From the NCBI GenBank assembly GCA_023091665.1, contig JALJCQ010000022.1:1116001-1180000 (forward strand): DNA of 64,000 nt. Direction: 5' to 3'. A model generated the notes under the pieces. That model did no database searches. It was not told the origin of the DNA and saw only the letters and a list, made by a program, of their open reading frames with translations. The position numbers and the translations under genes were made by a program. This document shows, one piece after another, positions 18,926 through 28,463 of this stretch. Origin of the DNA: Pythium myriotylum (taxonomy: Eukaryota; Oomycota; Peronosporomycetes; Pythiales; Pythiaceae). How positions within the stretch are numbered: position 1 is the first letter of the stretch; every line of letters begins with the position of its first letter.

Positions 18926-20890
18926 CTACACGAGCGTGGGCATGACCTTGGACCTCAAAATGTACACGATCTGCATGGCGTTCGGGCGCTTCTCTGGAAC
19001 GTAGTCGAGGCACGCGAGCGCGAGCTCATGAAGCGGCTTGGGCACACTTGGGCGGAACTGGGGCTTGATCTGGCCGTTGCGAATCAATGGCAGCAGCTGC
19101 GCACTCTTCTGCTTGGCCCGAGCGACTTCTTCGTTCAGTGAGTACGGCGGGAGGCACGTGTCAATCTCGGATAATACAACGCCGTACGAATAGATGTCGG
19201 CTCTCTCAGTGTAGCGGTCACCACGCAAAACCTCCGGTGCGGTCCAGAGCATCGTGCCAACACCGCTCGTCATTGTTTCTTCAAACGAGCGCTCACGACT
19301 CAGCCCGAAGTCACTCAGCTTGGCCTCGAAGTTCTCGTTGAGCAGCACGTTCAGAGACTTGAGATCACGGTGGATGATCACGGGCATCAACGAATGGAGG
19401 TACACGAGAGCGTTGGCGATGTCGAGTGCAAGGGACATCTTCTGATTTTCCCAGCTTAGGTTGCGGCTCTCCTTGGACAATAAATAGTGCGCGAGGTCGC
19501 CCGAGGGCATGAACTCGGAGACCATACAGAGCTCCGATAGCGAGCGCCAGGAAAGGCCGATGAAACGGACGATGTTCGGGTGCTCTAGCGTCGACGCGAG
19601 GCGGATCTCACGAGCAAATACTTCCATAAACATTATCTCACCTTGCTTGTCGCGTAACATGCGTTTGATAGCAACATCCTGACCAGCGTATTCGCCGCGC
19701 CACACTTCTCCATTCGCGCCGCGAGCGATGAGCGTCGAGAAATGGAGACTTGCGTACGAAATGCGCTTCATCATGAGTTCTTGGTCATCACAGAATTCGG
19801 CAAGATCTCGTGATCGTTCGCAAAAGTTGTTGTTGATCTTCTCGAGCTCGTTGCTAGTAAACGAGGACACGCGGTCGTTGGGGAATCCGACTCCTGTGTT
19901 CTCCGAGTCGGTCGTGATCATGTGGTGGTGGTTCTGGTTCGTCATGAACGCATGTTGCATTTCCTCAGACGATCCTCCAATGCGACTCGGTACGCCGGCA
20001 CTCGATCGAGCCGTTTTGGCTCGGCGACGTCGGCGCCAGAGACAAAACCCGCTGCAACAGCACCCGGCAGCCGCGATCGCGAAGAGCGAGATGAATGTGT
20101 GGATCTTGGCCGAGTCGCTATCGGCTTTGTCCTTGGCCTTCAATTGCATTGCTTCCTGGCTGATCCACAAGTCCACAAACGTGTTCGCGACCGGGTTACA
20201 CCATTGGCCATCGACCGTCACGTTCGACGCGCCAAGCTCTCTACACGGAATGATGAACGTGGCCTTGTTGGGGCAATCCTTGAGCGTCTTGTCATCTTGG
20301 ATATTCATGCGTTTCTCTTGAATAGTGTACAGTGTCGCCGAGCCGCTGCCGCTGGCCGGTTTCTTGTAGATGCGGATGTAGACGTCCTGGTCGATCTCGC
20401 CATCTTCTGACCAGATCGGATTGCTCGATGTCGCTGTGACTGGCTCGCCCTGGACCACGCCGCATTGCGCAAGCGCCTCGACATTCTTCGTGGAGCAATT
20501 AAAGGTCGCAAAATGGAGAATCTGCGCGTTACACGGCACGAGCGAGCAGTTCCCTTCCTTGGGCTCGGAGATCTCGTCGGGCGTGAGGAAAATGTCGTTC
20601 ATGGACGCCTCGCAGGGCACTTTGACCTGCACGTAGTCCTGTTGGTCCGTGTTGCCCGAGATGATGAGCCCCGAGTCCCAGAGCAGCGCGTGCTTGAGCG
20701 GCAGCGAGAGCGACGAGAACTCGATCTCCTTGAGGCGCTTGGTCAAGTGCGTCGGCAGCGGCTTGGGCAAAAACGGGATCTCCGGGATCGGCTTGCCGCT
20801 CTGGAGAAGGCGGTAAAACTGCTCGGGCACGTCCGAGCGCGCGGCGGCCTGGGCGCCGAGCAGCGCGAGCGCCACGAGTCTCCGCGCCAT
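18926..20890 (-). CDS. TKL receptor-like kinase, cysteine-containing ectodomain (type A), 654 residues
   Basis: The ATG at 20888-20890 is used; the frame extends two codons further only with GTG. A signal peptide (MARRLVALALLGAQAAA) leads into an ectodomain to about residue 260. Its landmarks are LKHALLWDSGL, VPCEASMNDIFL, several Cys pairs, WSEDGEIDQ and CPNKATFIIPCRE. One transmembrane helix (264-285, IHTFISLFAIAAAGCCCSGFCLW) is followed by an RRRRR stop-transfer. The cytoplasmic kinase has the glycine loop ARGANGEVW, VAIKRML lysine, HRDLKSLN, DFG and GTMLWTAPEV. The ectodomain is the same family as in 28464-30503. It is predicted to be a single-pass surface receptor kinase; the ligand is unknown. 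Confidence 0.88.
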   Translation of the reverse strand: MARRLVALALLGAQAAARSDVPEQFYRLLQSGKPIPEIPFLPKPLPTHLTKRLKEIEFSSLSLPLKHALLWDSGLIISGNTDQQDYVQVKVPCEASMNDIFLTPDEISEPKEGNCSLVPCNAQILHFATFNCSTKNVEALAQCGVVQGEPVTATSSNPIWSEDGEIDQDVYIRIYKKPASGSGSATLYTIQEKRMNIQDDKTLKDCPNKATFIIPCRELGASNVTVDGQWCNPVANTFVDLWISQEAMQLKAKDKADSDSAKIHTFISLFAIAAAGCCCSGFCLWRRRRRAKTARSSAGVPSRIGGSSEEMQHAFMTNQNHHHMITTDSENTGVGFPNDRVSSFTSNELEKINNNFCERSRDLAEFCDDQELMMKRISYASLHFSTLIARGANGEVWRGEYAGQDVAIKRMLRDKQGEIMFMEVFAREIRLASTLEHPNIVRFIGLSWRSLSELCMVSEFMPSGDLAHYLLSKESRNLSWENQKMSLALDIANALVYLHSLMPVIIHRDLKSLNVLLNENFEAKLSDFGLSRERSFEETMTSGVGTMLWTAPEVLRGDRYTERADIYSYGVVLSEIDTCLPPYSLNEEVARAKQKSAQLLPLIRNGQIKPQFRPSVPKPLHELALACLDYVPEKRPNAMQIVYILRSKVMPTLV

Positions 20891-22012
20891 GGCCACTTTG
20901 AAGGGTGGGAATCAGCCTCTGAGGCTGCGAGGAGCGTTTCCGCGCTTCCGGTGCACTTGGCTCGCGGCACGTGCCGTGGGTATGTCGGCGAGGAAGAGTG
21001 GCCGCGAATGTTCAGCACATTCAAGTTGGCACCTCTCCGCATCTGGTGAGTTGGCCGTGGAACGACCTGTTCAAGTTGATATCAGCATCACGAGCAGGTG
21101 TCCCGCGAGCGTGCGGCGCGGTGCTCCTGGCTCAAGCAGTACCTGTGGAAAGACGTACTGGATGCCTTAACAGATATGGTAACCTCCTAGCGGTTATGAG
21201 GCCCATATTCGAACGCAATACATGTGGCCCACGCGAAAAGCGAGGTGAGGGGGCCTCACCTCTTTCTTTGGAGTGAAAAGACTTCAACATCACACACACA
21301 CACCAGAAGCTCCCGCATGGACACCCAACTGCAGCATCCTCCAGTTAATAGCAACTCGGAAAGTAAGTCGTCGTGGGAAAGCCTGATACGGACAACGCCG
21401 AGCTCTTGACGAGGTCTCGGCTGGTTGTTTCGGCGTTTCTCGCCCAATGCGGAAGACAAGGCTTCTTTCCGACTTTTCGGATGGGGCGACATGCCTGAAG
21501 CCAAAGCGGCTGCGAGCAGTGTCTACGTACCACATATTAATATCGCAGATCGCTCGTTTTCGCATCGTGGGAATCCAGCCAGTCGTTCCCAACCCAGTGC
21601 CTAGACTCAAAACCAGTCTTTGATGTGGCCTCGTGGCTCGTCGCATCCCCTCCTGACATGGAAAAATGAAAAAGCACGGACGAAACGCCAACGGTGAAGA
21701 GACGATCTGGTCTCTCCCCCCTCGAGGAGGCCAGAAGATTGGGTGCGTGGGCAAACCTTCCAACGCCAAAAAGCTCGGGGAGTCCAGATTAGCGGAGCCC
21801 GTGAAAATTTCATAGAGTGCATAAACGGGCCCGCGCGAGTCTCCCGTGACTTGGGGTTTGTATGAGACCCTCGGTGCATGTCTCCTCGACACTCCGGGCG
21901 CCTCGCCGCCGCGGCTGCGCCGTGGGGATTCGGCAGGCGGGCGAGCGACGTCGCAGTTTTCCCACTTCCCCCTGCCTGGCACATGCTAGTCGTTAATTGG
22001 CAGCCAGGAGCC
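20891..22012. other. Divergent intergenic region between two receptor-like kinase genes
   Basis: About 1.1 kb between the minus-strand gene at 18926-20890 and the plus-strand gene at 22013-23740. It probably holds both promoters. A (CACA)n microsatellite lies near 21290-21305. The long minus-strand open frames here have no recognisable domain. Confidence 0.45.
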
Positions 22013-23740
22013 ATGGGATCGCCATGTCGTGGCCACCGCCGACTGCGGCGGTCGCTCGCGCTCGTGCTGGCCGCCGGGATGCTGCTCGCACGCGTCGACG
22101 CCGCGCTCAACTCGACCGGGAGCCTCGCGACCGATCCGACGCCGACGCCCACGACGCCGACGCCCACGACCACGACGACAGCACCACCCCCGCCGGTGAC
22201 GACGACGCCGACCCCGACCTCGACGACCCCGACCCCAACCACCACGACCACAGCGCCCCCCGTGACGACAACACCTGCCCCGACGCCAAAGACCGAGCCA
22301 GACGCGGGAGACCCGACGCCCGAGCCGACGACCTCGGCCCCGACGACAGCTGCGCCAACGACGGCGGCGCCGACGACTTCGGCTCCCGTGGTGACGACGG
22401 CCACGCCCGTGCCAACTAAGCATAACGTCACAGGGAGCCACAGCGGCTCCGGCAGTGTGGGCAATGCCACGGCCGGAGGTACCACGACTGGTGGCACCAC
22501 GGCCGGTGGAGGCACCACAACTATAGATGACACGACGTCCAAGTCTTCCCACTCGACGACGTACGGCATCGTGATCGCCGTCGGTGTGTTTGTGGCCGTC
22601 GTCGTGCTCGCGCTCGCCTACGTGCTGCGTCGCCAGAAGAGCAAGAAAGAGGAGACGGACAAAGAGATGCGCCGACAGCTCGACCAGCTTGATATGGAGC
22701 TCGGGGAGTCGGCGTACGCCATGGCCGCCGCAGAACAGGCAGCGCCAGCGAGCGGCTCGTACTCGCGGTCGTCGCAGATGGTACCCAAGCCCAGGTCGCC
22801 GTCGTCGTGGTCGTCGTCGAGAACGACGGCACCTGGCAGCGCAGGCGACCGAGACTCGCTCAGCGCGATCTGGAAAGACCCCGAGATCCTCGCAGCGCGG
22901 ATCCCCTACGAAAAGCTCAAGTTCCGAGAGATCATCAGCCGAGGTGGGTACGGCGAGGTGTTCCAGGGTGTGTACCACAACCAGCGCGTAGCGATCAAGC
23001 GGCTGCTACCCGAGAACCGCAAACGCATGGCGAGCCTAGAGGATTTCATGAAAGAGGCGCTGCTGCTGGCCACGCTCGACCACGAGCGGATCGTCCGTTT
23101 CGTCGGTGTGGCGTGGGATTCGCCACGGGATCTTTGCATTGTGCTCGAGTACATGCCAAATGGCGATCTGCGCTCTATGCTGAGTGAGTGGCGAGAGCTT
23201 GGCAGGAAGAGCGGGTGGGCAGATGTACGTAAGGTTCGCATCGCGCTCCACATCGCCGAGGCGCTCACGTACTTGCACACGCTGACCCCCAAGATCGTCC
23301 ACCGCGACCTCAAGTCCAAGAACGTGCTGCTTGACGAGCACTGGCAGGCCAAGATCTCCGACTTCGGCGTCTCTCGTGAGGAGTCGACCCACAACACGAT
23401 GACCTCGAACGTCGGCTCGTCACTCTGGATCGCGCCCGAGGTCATGATGGGCAACAACTACGACGAGAAGGCCGATATTTTCTCGTTCGGTATCGTCTTG
23501 ACCGAGCTCGACTCGCTGCAGCTGCCGTACCACAACGCTGTGAGCCCCGATGGCCGCAAACTGCCCGACGCGGCCGTGTTGCACCTCGTCTCTGTTGGCA
23601 AGATCCAAGCTGAGTTTAGTTCCATGAGCCGAACGGATATGGTGCTACTGGGCCGCTCCTGCCTCGCACTCGATCCCACGCAGCGACCTACCGCTGGCGA
23701 AGTGCGCTACCGACTATCACAGATCCTCGGATCGTACTGA
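22013..23740 (+). CDS. TKL receptor-like kinase with Thr/Pro-rich mucin-like ectodomain, 575 residues
   Basis: The frame is open from 21878, but the ATG at 22013 (context gccATGg) starts directly with a signal peptide (MGSPCRGHRRLRRSLALVLA...), so it is chosen. The ectodomain (about 32-180) is low-complexity Thr/Pro/Ala repeats of the TTTPTP type, expected to be heavily O-glycosylated and extended like a wall-anchored stalk. It ends in a Gly/Thr-rich stretch. Transmembrane helix 184-206 (YGIVIAVGVFVAVVVLALAYV) then RRQKSKK. The kinase has SRGGYGEVF (about 307-316), VAIKRLL, HRDLKSKN, DFG, and SSLWIAPEV. Its kinase core resembles the 15237 and 17055 genes more than the type A/B receptors. Confidence 0.87.
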   Translation: MGSPCRGHRRLRRSLALVLAAGMLLARVDAALNSTGSLATDPTPTPTTPTPTTTTTAPPPPVTTTPTPTSTTPTPTTTTTAPPVTTTPAPTPKTEPDAGDPTPEPTTSAPTTAAPTTAAPTTSAPVVTTATPVPTKHNVTGSHSGSGSVGNATAGGTTTGGTTAGGGTTTIDDTTSKSSHSTTYGIVIAVGVFVAVVVLALAYVLRRQKSKKEETDKEMRRQLDQLDMELGESAYAMAAAEQAAPASGSYSRSSQMVPKPRSPSSWSSSRTTAPGSAGDRDSLSAIWKDPEILAARIPYEKLKFREIISRGGYGEVFQGVYHNQRVAIKRLLPENRKRMASLEDFMKEALLLATLDHERIVRFVGVAWDSPRDLCIVLEYMPNGDLRSMLSEWRELGRKSGWADVRKVRIALHIAEALTYLHTLTPKIVHRDLKSKNVLLDEHWQAKISDFGVSREESTHNTMTSNVGSSLWIAPEVMMGNNYDEKADIFSFGIVLTELDSLQLPYHNAVSPDGRKLPDAAVLHLVSVGKIQAEFSSMSRTDMVLLGRSCLALDPTQRPTAGEVRYRLSQILGSY

Positions 23741-24304
23741 GAACGCAATACTCCGACACACTAGGAGATTCATATTTATCGAAATCAATGTCACATGTCA
23801 TGTGAGCACGACAGCGATCATGAATGCCTCCTGGCTCCTCCTTTCCGTGGATTGTGCAGAGGACGGAAGCATGTGGGTCGCTGAAGTGATCTTACACTGC
23901 CCGTCAGTCGATTGGATACCACCCGCCGTGGGGTTCTCCTGATGTGCTGGACTTTCCAGAAATGTAGCCATGTTCTATCCGCATGGTGGGCAAGTCGTTG
24001 AACTCAACATGGCCGTGTTTCTACGTGATGCTGACGATTCGGAAGACGAAGGCACTTTACTGAATTACGGAGTCTCATGCTGTGAGCAGAAGGGCGATGC
24101 AAACTGTTGTGATGCCATCGAACTGGATTGTCATGTCTTCCAAAACTCAACCTCTTGTTGATGCTTTCCAGTAGAGTCTGAGCTGGGATGCCTGAGTCAC
24201 GCTGAGTGCTCGACCGGCTGACGGGTGCTGGCGTGCACGAGTCAGTATCATAGGCGAGCTTTTCCATTGACGATGCCTCCTCAAATCTTCCACTCGCTTC
24301 TCAC
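23741..24304. other. Intergenic region
   Basis: A 63-codon ATG frame at 23970-24161 encodes a small Cys-containing peptide without a signal peptide and is not accepted as a gene. Nothing else recognised. Confidence 0.4.
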
Positions 24305-24319
24305 CTTCATTGCCATTTG
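24305..24319 (+). promoter_or_regulatory. Oomycete initiator promoter of the elicitor gene
   Basis: CTTCATTGCCATTTG matches the oomycete initiator consensus (TCATTYYNCAWTT) closely and lies 31 bases before the ATG at 24350, the usual short leader distance. Confidence 0.6.
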
Positions 24320-24349
24320 TGAATTGGTGTTATCGTTCTCATTGTCAAA

Positions 24350-25765
24350 ATGGTGTTCCATCCTCGTCTCGTCTCTCTGCCTGTCATTTCTGCGGTCGCC
24401 CTCTGCTCTTGCGTCAATGGAGCCCCGATGCAAATGAATCCGGTCACGCCAGTAGGGCTCCACGTTCCACTCACAGACTCGCATCCTGCATATGGCTCTG
24501 AGATCAGGGCAGACAAGTACATCGCTCCAGTCGAATCACGAGCGTCGATCGAAGACCTCGTTCAGGAGATCATGGAACTTGGTGGCGCCGCCCCACCGGG
24601 CACCGTATCACTTCCCAATGAAGCAGCTATGCGCCAGTACGCCGGTAGACGCCTCGAGACGAGCAGCGAGGATATGCAGCGTCTCGAGGAGCATTTCCAA
24701 ACACCCATTGAGCGAAACGTCAAGCTGCTGCCCAAGAGTGGTACGGCTCCAGTGACTCCATGGCCAAGCAGCTACTGGCCACGTTACGCGGATGGGATCA
24801 ACGCTGAGTGGTCTGTAGGGCAGCCGAGCCCAGCCGAGAAGTACGCGACAGCATTCGGTCTCAACGTGACCGAGTTCACACAAACCGTTTCGATGGTGAA
24901 CGGTATCCTCAGCCTCAAATTCCACAAATCTTGCAAGACAATCAGCGACTGCGCTGAGCTCAAAGATGGCAGTGCATGTGCCAAGCGGAAGGGCGAGGAC
25001 TCAGGATACTGCATCCCGACGTGGTATGGCCTTTGTCACGCGTGGGCGCCTGCTGCAATGCTTGAGACCGAGCCAAAGTGCCCAGTGACCATCGGTAACA
25101 CGACCTTCCAGCCGTTCGACATCAAGGCGCTGATGACAGAGATATACGACAGCGCAGCGATCGAGACTGTGTTCACAGGCGCGCGGTTCAACGGCAAAGA
25201 TGACGAGCCCAACAACAAGGACCAGTACGGCCGCTTCCGCGACCCCACGCGGCGCGACCTTGGCCCAGGCTTCTTCCACGTCGCCGTGACGAACATCCTC
25301 GGTCTGAGGAACCAAACTTTCATCGTGGATGTGGCCTCAGGCGTGGAGGTGTGGAACCAGCCCGTCAAGAGCTACGAGATCCTCGAGACCAAGGAACTCA
25401 CACCCGATGACGCGGCGTGGGACTTTTTCAAGACCACAACGTACCCGTTCAACCCAGTCGTGCAGAAGATCATGTATGTCAAAAACCGATTCAAGTGGAT
25501 TGTCGAAGCCGGCGAAGACGGCTCGCTCGTGCCGACGGGGCTGGCCGAGAAGTACGTCCGATCGGCCGACCACGAGTATCTGCTGGAGCTCGACGACCTA
25601 GGCAACATCATTGGTGGGGAGTGGGTCGCTGGCTCTGCCGAGGACCACCCCGATTTCCTTTGGTTCCCCGTGAACAAGCCCGCCCAGGACACGGTCTCTC
25701 GAGTCGGAATCAAGTACCAAGAGGTGTCCGATCTTCTCACTGCCTCGCTCACCGCAACGTGTTAG
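24350..25765 (+). CDS. Secreted transglutaminase-type elicitor with Pep-13-like motif, 471 residues
   Basis: The ATG at 24350 opens a signal peptide (MVFHPRLVSLPVISAVALCS, cleavage near CVNG-AP). The mature protein matches the oomycete transglutaminase elicitor family (GP42/M81-like): Ca-dependent, wall-associated enzymes that cross-link glutamine and lysine side chains. It has a papain-like catalytic site, with Cys229 in WYGLCHAWAPA, His310 in GFFHVAV and Asp327 in FIVDVASG. Just after the Asp is VWNQPVKSYEILE (334-346), which corresponds to the Pep-13 surface peptide recognised by plants. The Trp and Pro reported as essential for recognition are conserved, while the C-terminal half of the peptide differs. 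Length is in the family range and the gene looks intact and intronless. It sits between two kinase genes, with no sign of an operon-like link. Confidence 0.92.
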   Translation: MVFHPRLVSLPVISAVALCSCVNGAPMQMNPVTPVGLHVPLTDSHPAYGSEIRADKYIAPVESRASIEDLVQEIMELGGAAPPGTVSLPNEAAMRQYAGRRLETSSEDMQRLEEHFQTPIERNVKLLPKSGTAPVTPWPSSYWPRYADGINAEWSVGQPSPAEKYATAFGLNVTEFTQTVSMVNGILSLKFHKSCKTISDCAELKDGSACAKRKGEDSGYCIPTWYGLCHAWAPAAMLETEPKCPVTIGNTTFQPFDIKALMTEIYDSAAIETVFTGARFNGKDDEPNNKDQYGRFRDPTRRDLGPGFFHVAVTNILGLRNQTFIVDVASGVEVWNQPVKSYEILETKELTPDDAAWDFFKTTTYPFNPVVQKIMYVKNRFKWIVEAGEDGSLVPTGLAEKYVRSADHEYLLELDDLGNIIGGEWVAGSAEDHPDFLWFPVNKPAQDTVSRVGIKYQEVSDLLTASLTATC

Positions 25766-26317
25766 ACTTGGCTAACGAGGATTATAGACTTGCTATTTTG
25801 GCTGAAGGTTGGCTCGGGTACCCACACACAAAGTCTTGCCAAACCAGGACAAATGATCCGCCTGACCAGGACCATTGATATGTATCCAAAAAAGGTCATC
25901 CCTATTCTCGCACGTCACTGCGTGAACTGAAGAGACGTGGATCCACGACAGTTGCCGCGTCCATCCGATCGAGTGGGGATGAGCTTGACGATTTTTTGTG
26001 TGTGTGAAGAGAGCACGAGGTTCAGATCCCAAGTGGATCCACACACCTGCCACCACCTGGCCGTTCTTATTCCCGCTAAAATTTGTTGTTGGGATTTGCG
26101 TTACGAACGCGTTAGGTTTTTTCTTTTTTTTATTTCTCGTCACGACAACGACCGACCCCAAGAGAAAAAAAAAAACTCGCGAGGCCGTCTTGTCATAACT
26201 CGACTCTTTTAGACGCGAGTGAACACGCGCAAACAAAAACTCTTCCGACTCGCTCACGACCGCGAGTAGATCTTCCGGACGCGTCCAGAGCGCCGGATTT
26301 CCATCCAGTTAACAGCC
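25766..26317. other. Intergenic region with facing T-rich and A-rich runs
   Basis: A T-rich run at 26117-26136 faces an A-rich run at 26161-26175, about 25 bases apart, and could form a hairpin. The short frames over it look hydrophobic only because of the T run. No gene recognised. Confidence 0.45.
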
Positions 26318-28411
26318 ATGGACGCCGTCCTAAGCTCCGACTTCTACTGGGACGGCACGACCTCGGATCTCGCCCAGCAGTACTACCGCGCGTACGCGAG
26401 TCTCTCGGCCTCGGGCTCATTGGCGAGCGCGCCCGCGGCCGTCTCGCTCTCGACCGAGCAGCTCCCGGACAAGATCCAGCGACGGCTCGCAGCCCACGGG
26501 CTGCGCTTCGAGCAGCTCCCGTCTCTTCTGCAGCGCGCGCTGATCTGGGACTCGGGCTTTGTCTTCGGCGCCGGCAGCGACCTGCTCCAGGTCTACACGA
26601 CTGGGAACCGCTCGATGGCGCAGCTCGCCGTGCCGCTCGAGTCGTTCTTGCGCGCCGGGTGCACGGCTAAGAACTGCACGAACGAGTTCCGGTCCCAGTT
26701 CTGCAAGGGCTCGCAGATGCTCTCGGTCGCCAATTGTGTGGCCGACGATATCATCGGATCTGACACCAACACGGCCATGTGGGCCACGGGCTCGGGCCGG
26801 ATCAATTCGACCGAGGTCGGCGACGAAGGACCCGTAATCCCAGAGATGAAGCTCGTCCGCCACTATTGGGTCGATGGCATCCCGGCCGTGTACTACACTG
26901 TGTACGCGATCCATACCGTGCCGCCGCAGCGACAGCCTGCATGGAGCCAGTGCCCACAAGCGAACCTTACGCAGACGACCGGTCTCACTGTGCCCTGCGG
27001 CATCTACCGCACGGTGGCCAACCAGTCGAGGTGGCAGCCGCCACCGACCTCGGACTTAGTCACCAAGTGGCTTGAGCTCACGCAGCAAGAGCTGAAGAAC
27101 GATAGTGGGATGAAGACAGAGTACATCGTGATCATCGTCGTTGGGAGCGTGCTGCTTCTGCTCCTGGCAGCCTTTGGAGTGTGGTGGCGAAGGCAAAAGC
27201 GACAAGCACAGTCGGAAGCCTCAGATACGGCTGCAATCTTGCTCGTCTCAGCCGACGGGCAGATTCACGGGAAGGTGAGCGAGGACCATGCCACATTCCA
27301 CTCGTCTACAACACCGACATCTTTGCGGAAGAGCCACCAGGCTAAGCGGAGCTCCACTCCCGTTGATGACGACGCTGCGAACTCGGCGCTGAAGCCATTG
27401 GTCACCGACCCGATCCTGCAAGGAAAGCGCCTGACTTTCGATGAGATAGCGTTCCAGCGACAGATTTCGCGTGGTGCATTTGGTGAAGTCTGGCTAGCGA
27501 ACTACAAAGGTACCCAAGTCGCTGTGAAACGCATTCGCCAGGAAAAGCGTCCCAAGTTCCAGGATATTGAGGACTTCACTTCTGAGATCCGACTCACTGC
27601 GACCCTAAGTCACGCTCACTTGGTGCAATTTGTTGGTGTCGCGTGGAGAAGCATTGACACCCTATGCATGGTGACCGAATACATGGCGAATGGCGACTTG
27701 CAGGGTTATTTGAACTCGCATTCGGACACCTTGGCCGGTTTCTGGACAGCTGAGAAGACAGGCATTGCTCTTGGAGTTGCGCGCGCACTTGCATATTTGC
27801 ACAGCCTTTCGCCTCCTCTCATTCATCGCGATGTGAAAGCGAAGAACGTGCTGCTTGATGAAGAACTGAGCCCTCGGCTAATGGATTTCGGCGTGAGTAA
27901 ACTGCGTCAGCTGGATCGAACAATGACTTCTGGGATCGGAACTCCCTTCTGGACAGCTCCAGAGATTGTGGAAGGCGTTCATTACACGGAGAGCAGCGAT
28001 ATTTACTCTTTTGGCGTGCTCCTTACTGAGCTCGAAACGTGCCAGCTACCATACTTTGATCATCAGAACCGCCAGGACTTACAGTACGACCCGCCGAGTG
28101 GTGGTGGTGATCGCGGCAGCAACACAGCTGCGACGGCAGGCGGAGGTGAATCGACTCCAGCGTCGTCATCCTCTTCCCAAACTCCTCCGACGAAAGGATC
28201 TACATCAGATACGCCAGTGCCAGCGTCACTACGACCGTTCCTGATCCTCAACTTGGTCATGAGCGGCTCGCTTCGCCCCTCACTCTCCCCAAAGTGCCCT
28301 GAGTGGCTACGAGAATTAGCAAACTCTTGCTTCCGCGCAGACCCGGCGGCCCGGCCGACAGCCGAGCAAATTGCCGAGGTCCTCGCGCGGCAGTGGTCAA
28401 TCTTGGAGTAG
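26318..28411 (+). CDS. TKL receptor-like kinase, type B ectodomain, 697 residues
   Basis: The ATG at 26318 is the only in-frame ATG after an upstream stop near 26265. No signal peptide is visible: the protein starts MDAVLSSDFYWDGTTSDLAQ. The ectodomain (to about 266) has LPDKIQRRLAAHG, LLQRALIWDSGFVFG and several Cys. One transmembrane helix (269-290, YIVIIVVGSVLLLLLAAFGV) precedes WWRRQKRQ. The kinase has SRGAFGEVW, VAVKRIR, HRDVKAKN, DFG and GTPFWTAPEI. A roughly 60-residue Gly/Ser/Thr-rich insert lies in the C-lobe after the LETCQLPYFD segment. Its nearest relative is 31102-33078. The missing signal peptide may mean an unseen 5' exon, or use of the transmembrane helix as signal-anchor. Confidence 0.85.
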   Translation: MDAVLSSDFYWDGTTSDLAQQYYRAYASLSASGSLASAPAAVSLSTEQLPDKIQRRLAAHGLRFEQLPSLLQRALIWDSGFVFGAGSDLLQVYTTGNRSMAQLAVPLESFLRAGCTAKNCTNEFRSQFCKGSQMLSVANCVADDIIGSDTNTAMWATGSGRINSTEVGDEGPVIPEMKLVRHYWVDGIPAVYYTVYAIHTVPPQRQPAWSQCPQANLTQTTGLTVPCGIYRTVANQSRWQPPPTSDLVTKWLELTQQELKNDSGMKTEYIVIIVVGSVLLLLLAAFGVWWRRQKRQAQSEASDTAAILLVSADGQIHGKVSEDHATFHSSTTPTSLRKSHQAKRSSTPVDDDAANSALKPLVTDPILQGKRLTFDEIAFQRQISRGAFGEVWLANYKGTQVAVKRIRQEKRPKFQDIEDFTSEIRLTATLSHAHLVQFVGVAWRSIDTLCMVTEYMANGDLQGYLNSHSDTLAGFWTAEKTGIALGVARALAYLHSLSPPLIHRDVKAKNVLLDEELSPRLMDFGVSKLRQLDRTMTSGIGTPFWTAPEIVEGVHYTESSDIYSFGVLLTELETCQLPYFDHQNRQDLQYDPPSGGGDRGSNTAATAGGGESTPASSSSSQTPPTKGSTSDTPVPASLRPFLILNLVMSGSLRPSLSPKCPEWLRELANSCFRADPAARPTAEQIAEVLARQWSILE

Positions 28412-28463
28412 AATGTACCATTAGTGATTTAGTAACAATCCAACTTCGTTAACTTCATATTTA

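Noticed and set aside
21607..22569. 320-codon minus-strand ORF rich in Val/Gly
   Set aside because: Antisense shadow of the Thr/Pro-rich stalk of the 22013-23740 kinase.
23970..24161. 63-residue ORF with seven cysteines
   Set aside because: Starts with ATG but has no signal peptide, promoter element or paralogue in the window; cysteine content alone is not enough.
25998..26198. 66-codon ORF with a hydrophobic, signal-like stretch upstream of the type B kinase
   Set aside because: The hydrophobic run is encoded by a T-rich tract, and no splice pattern joining it to the kinase is evident.
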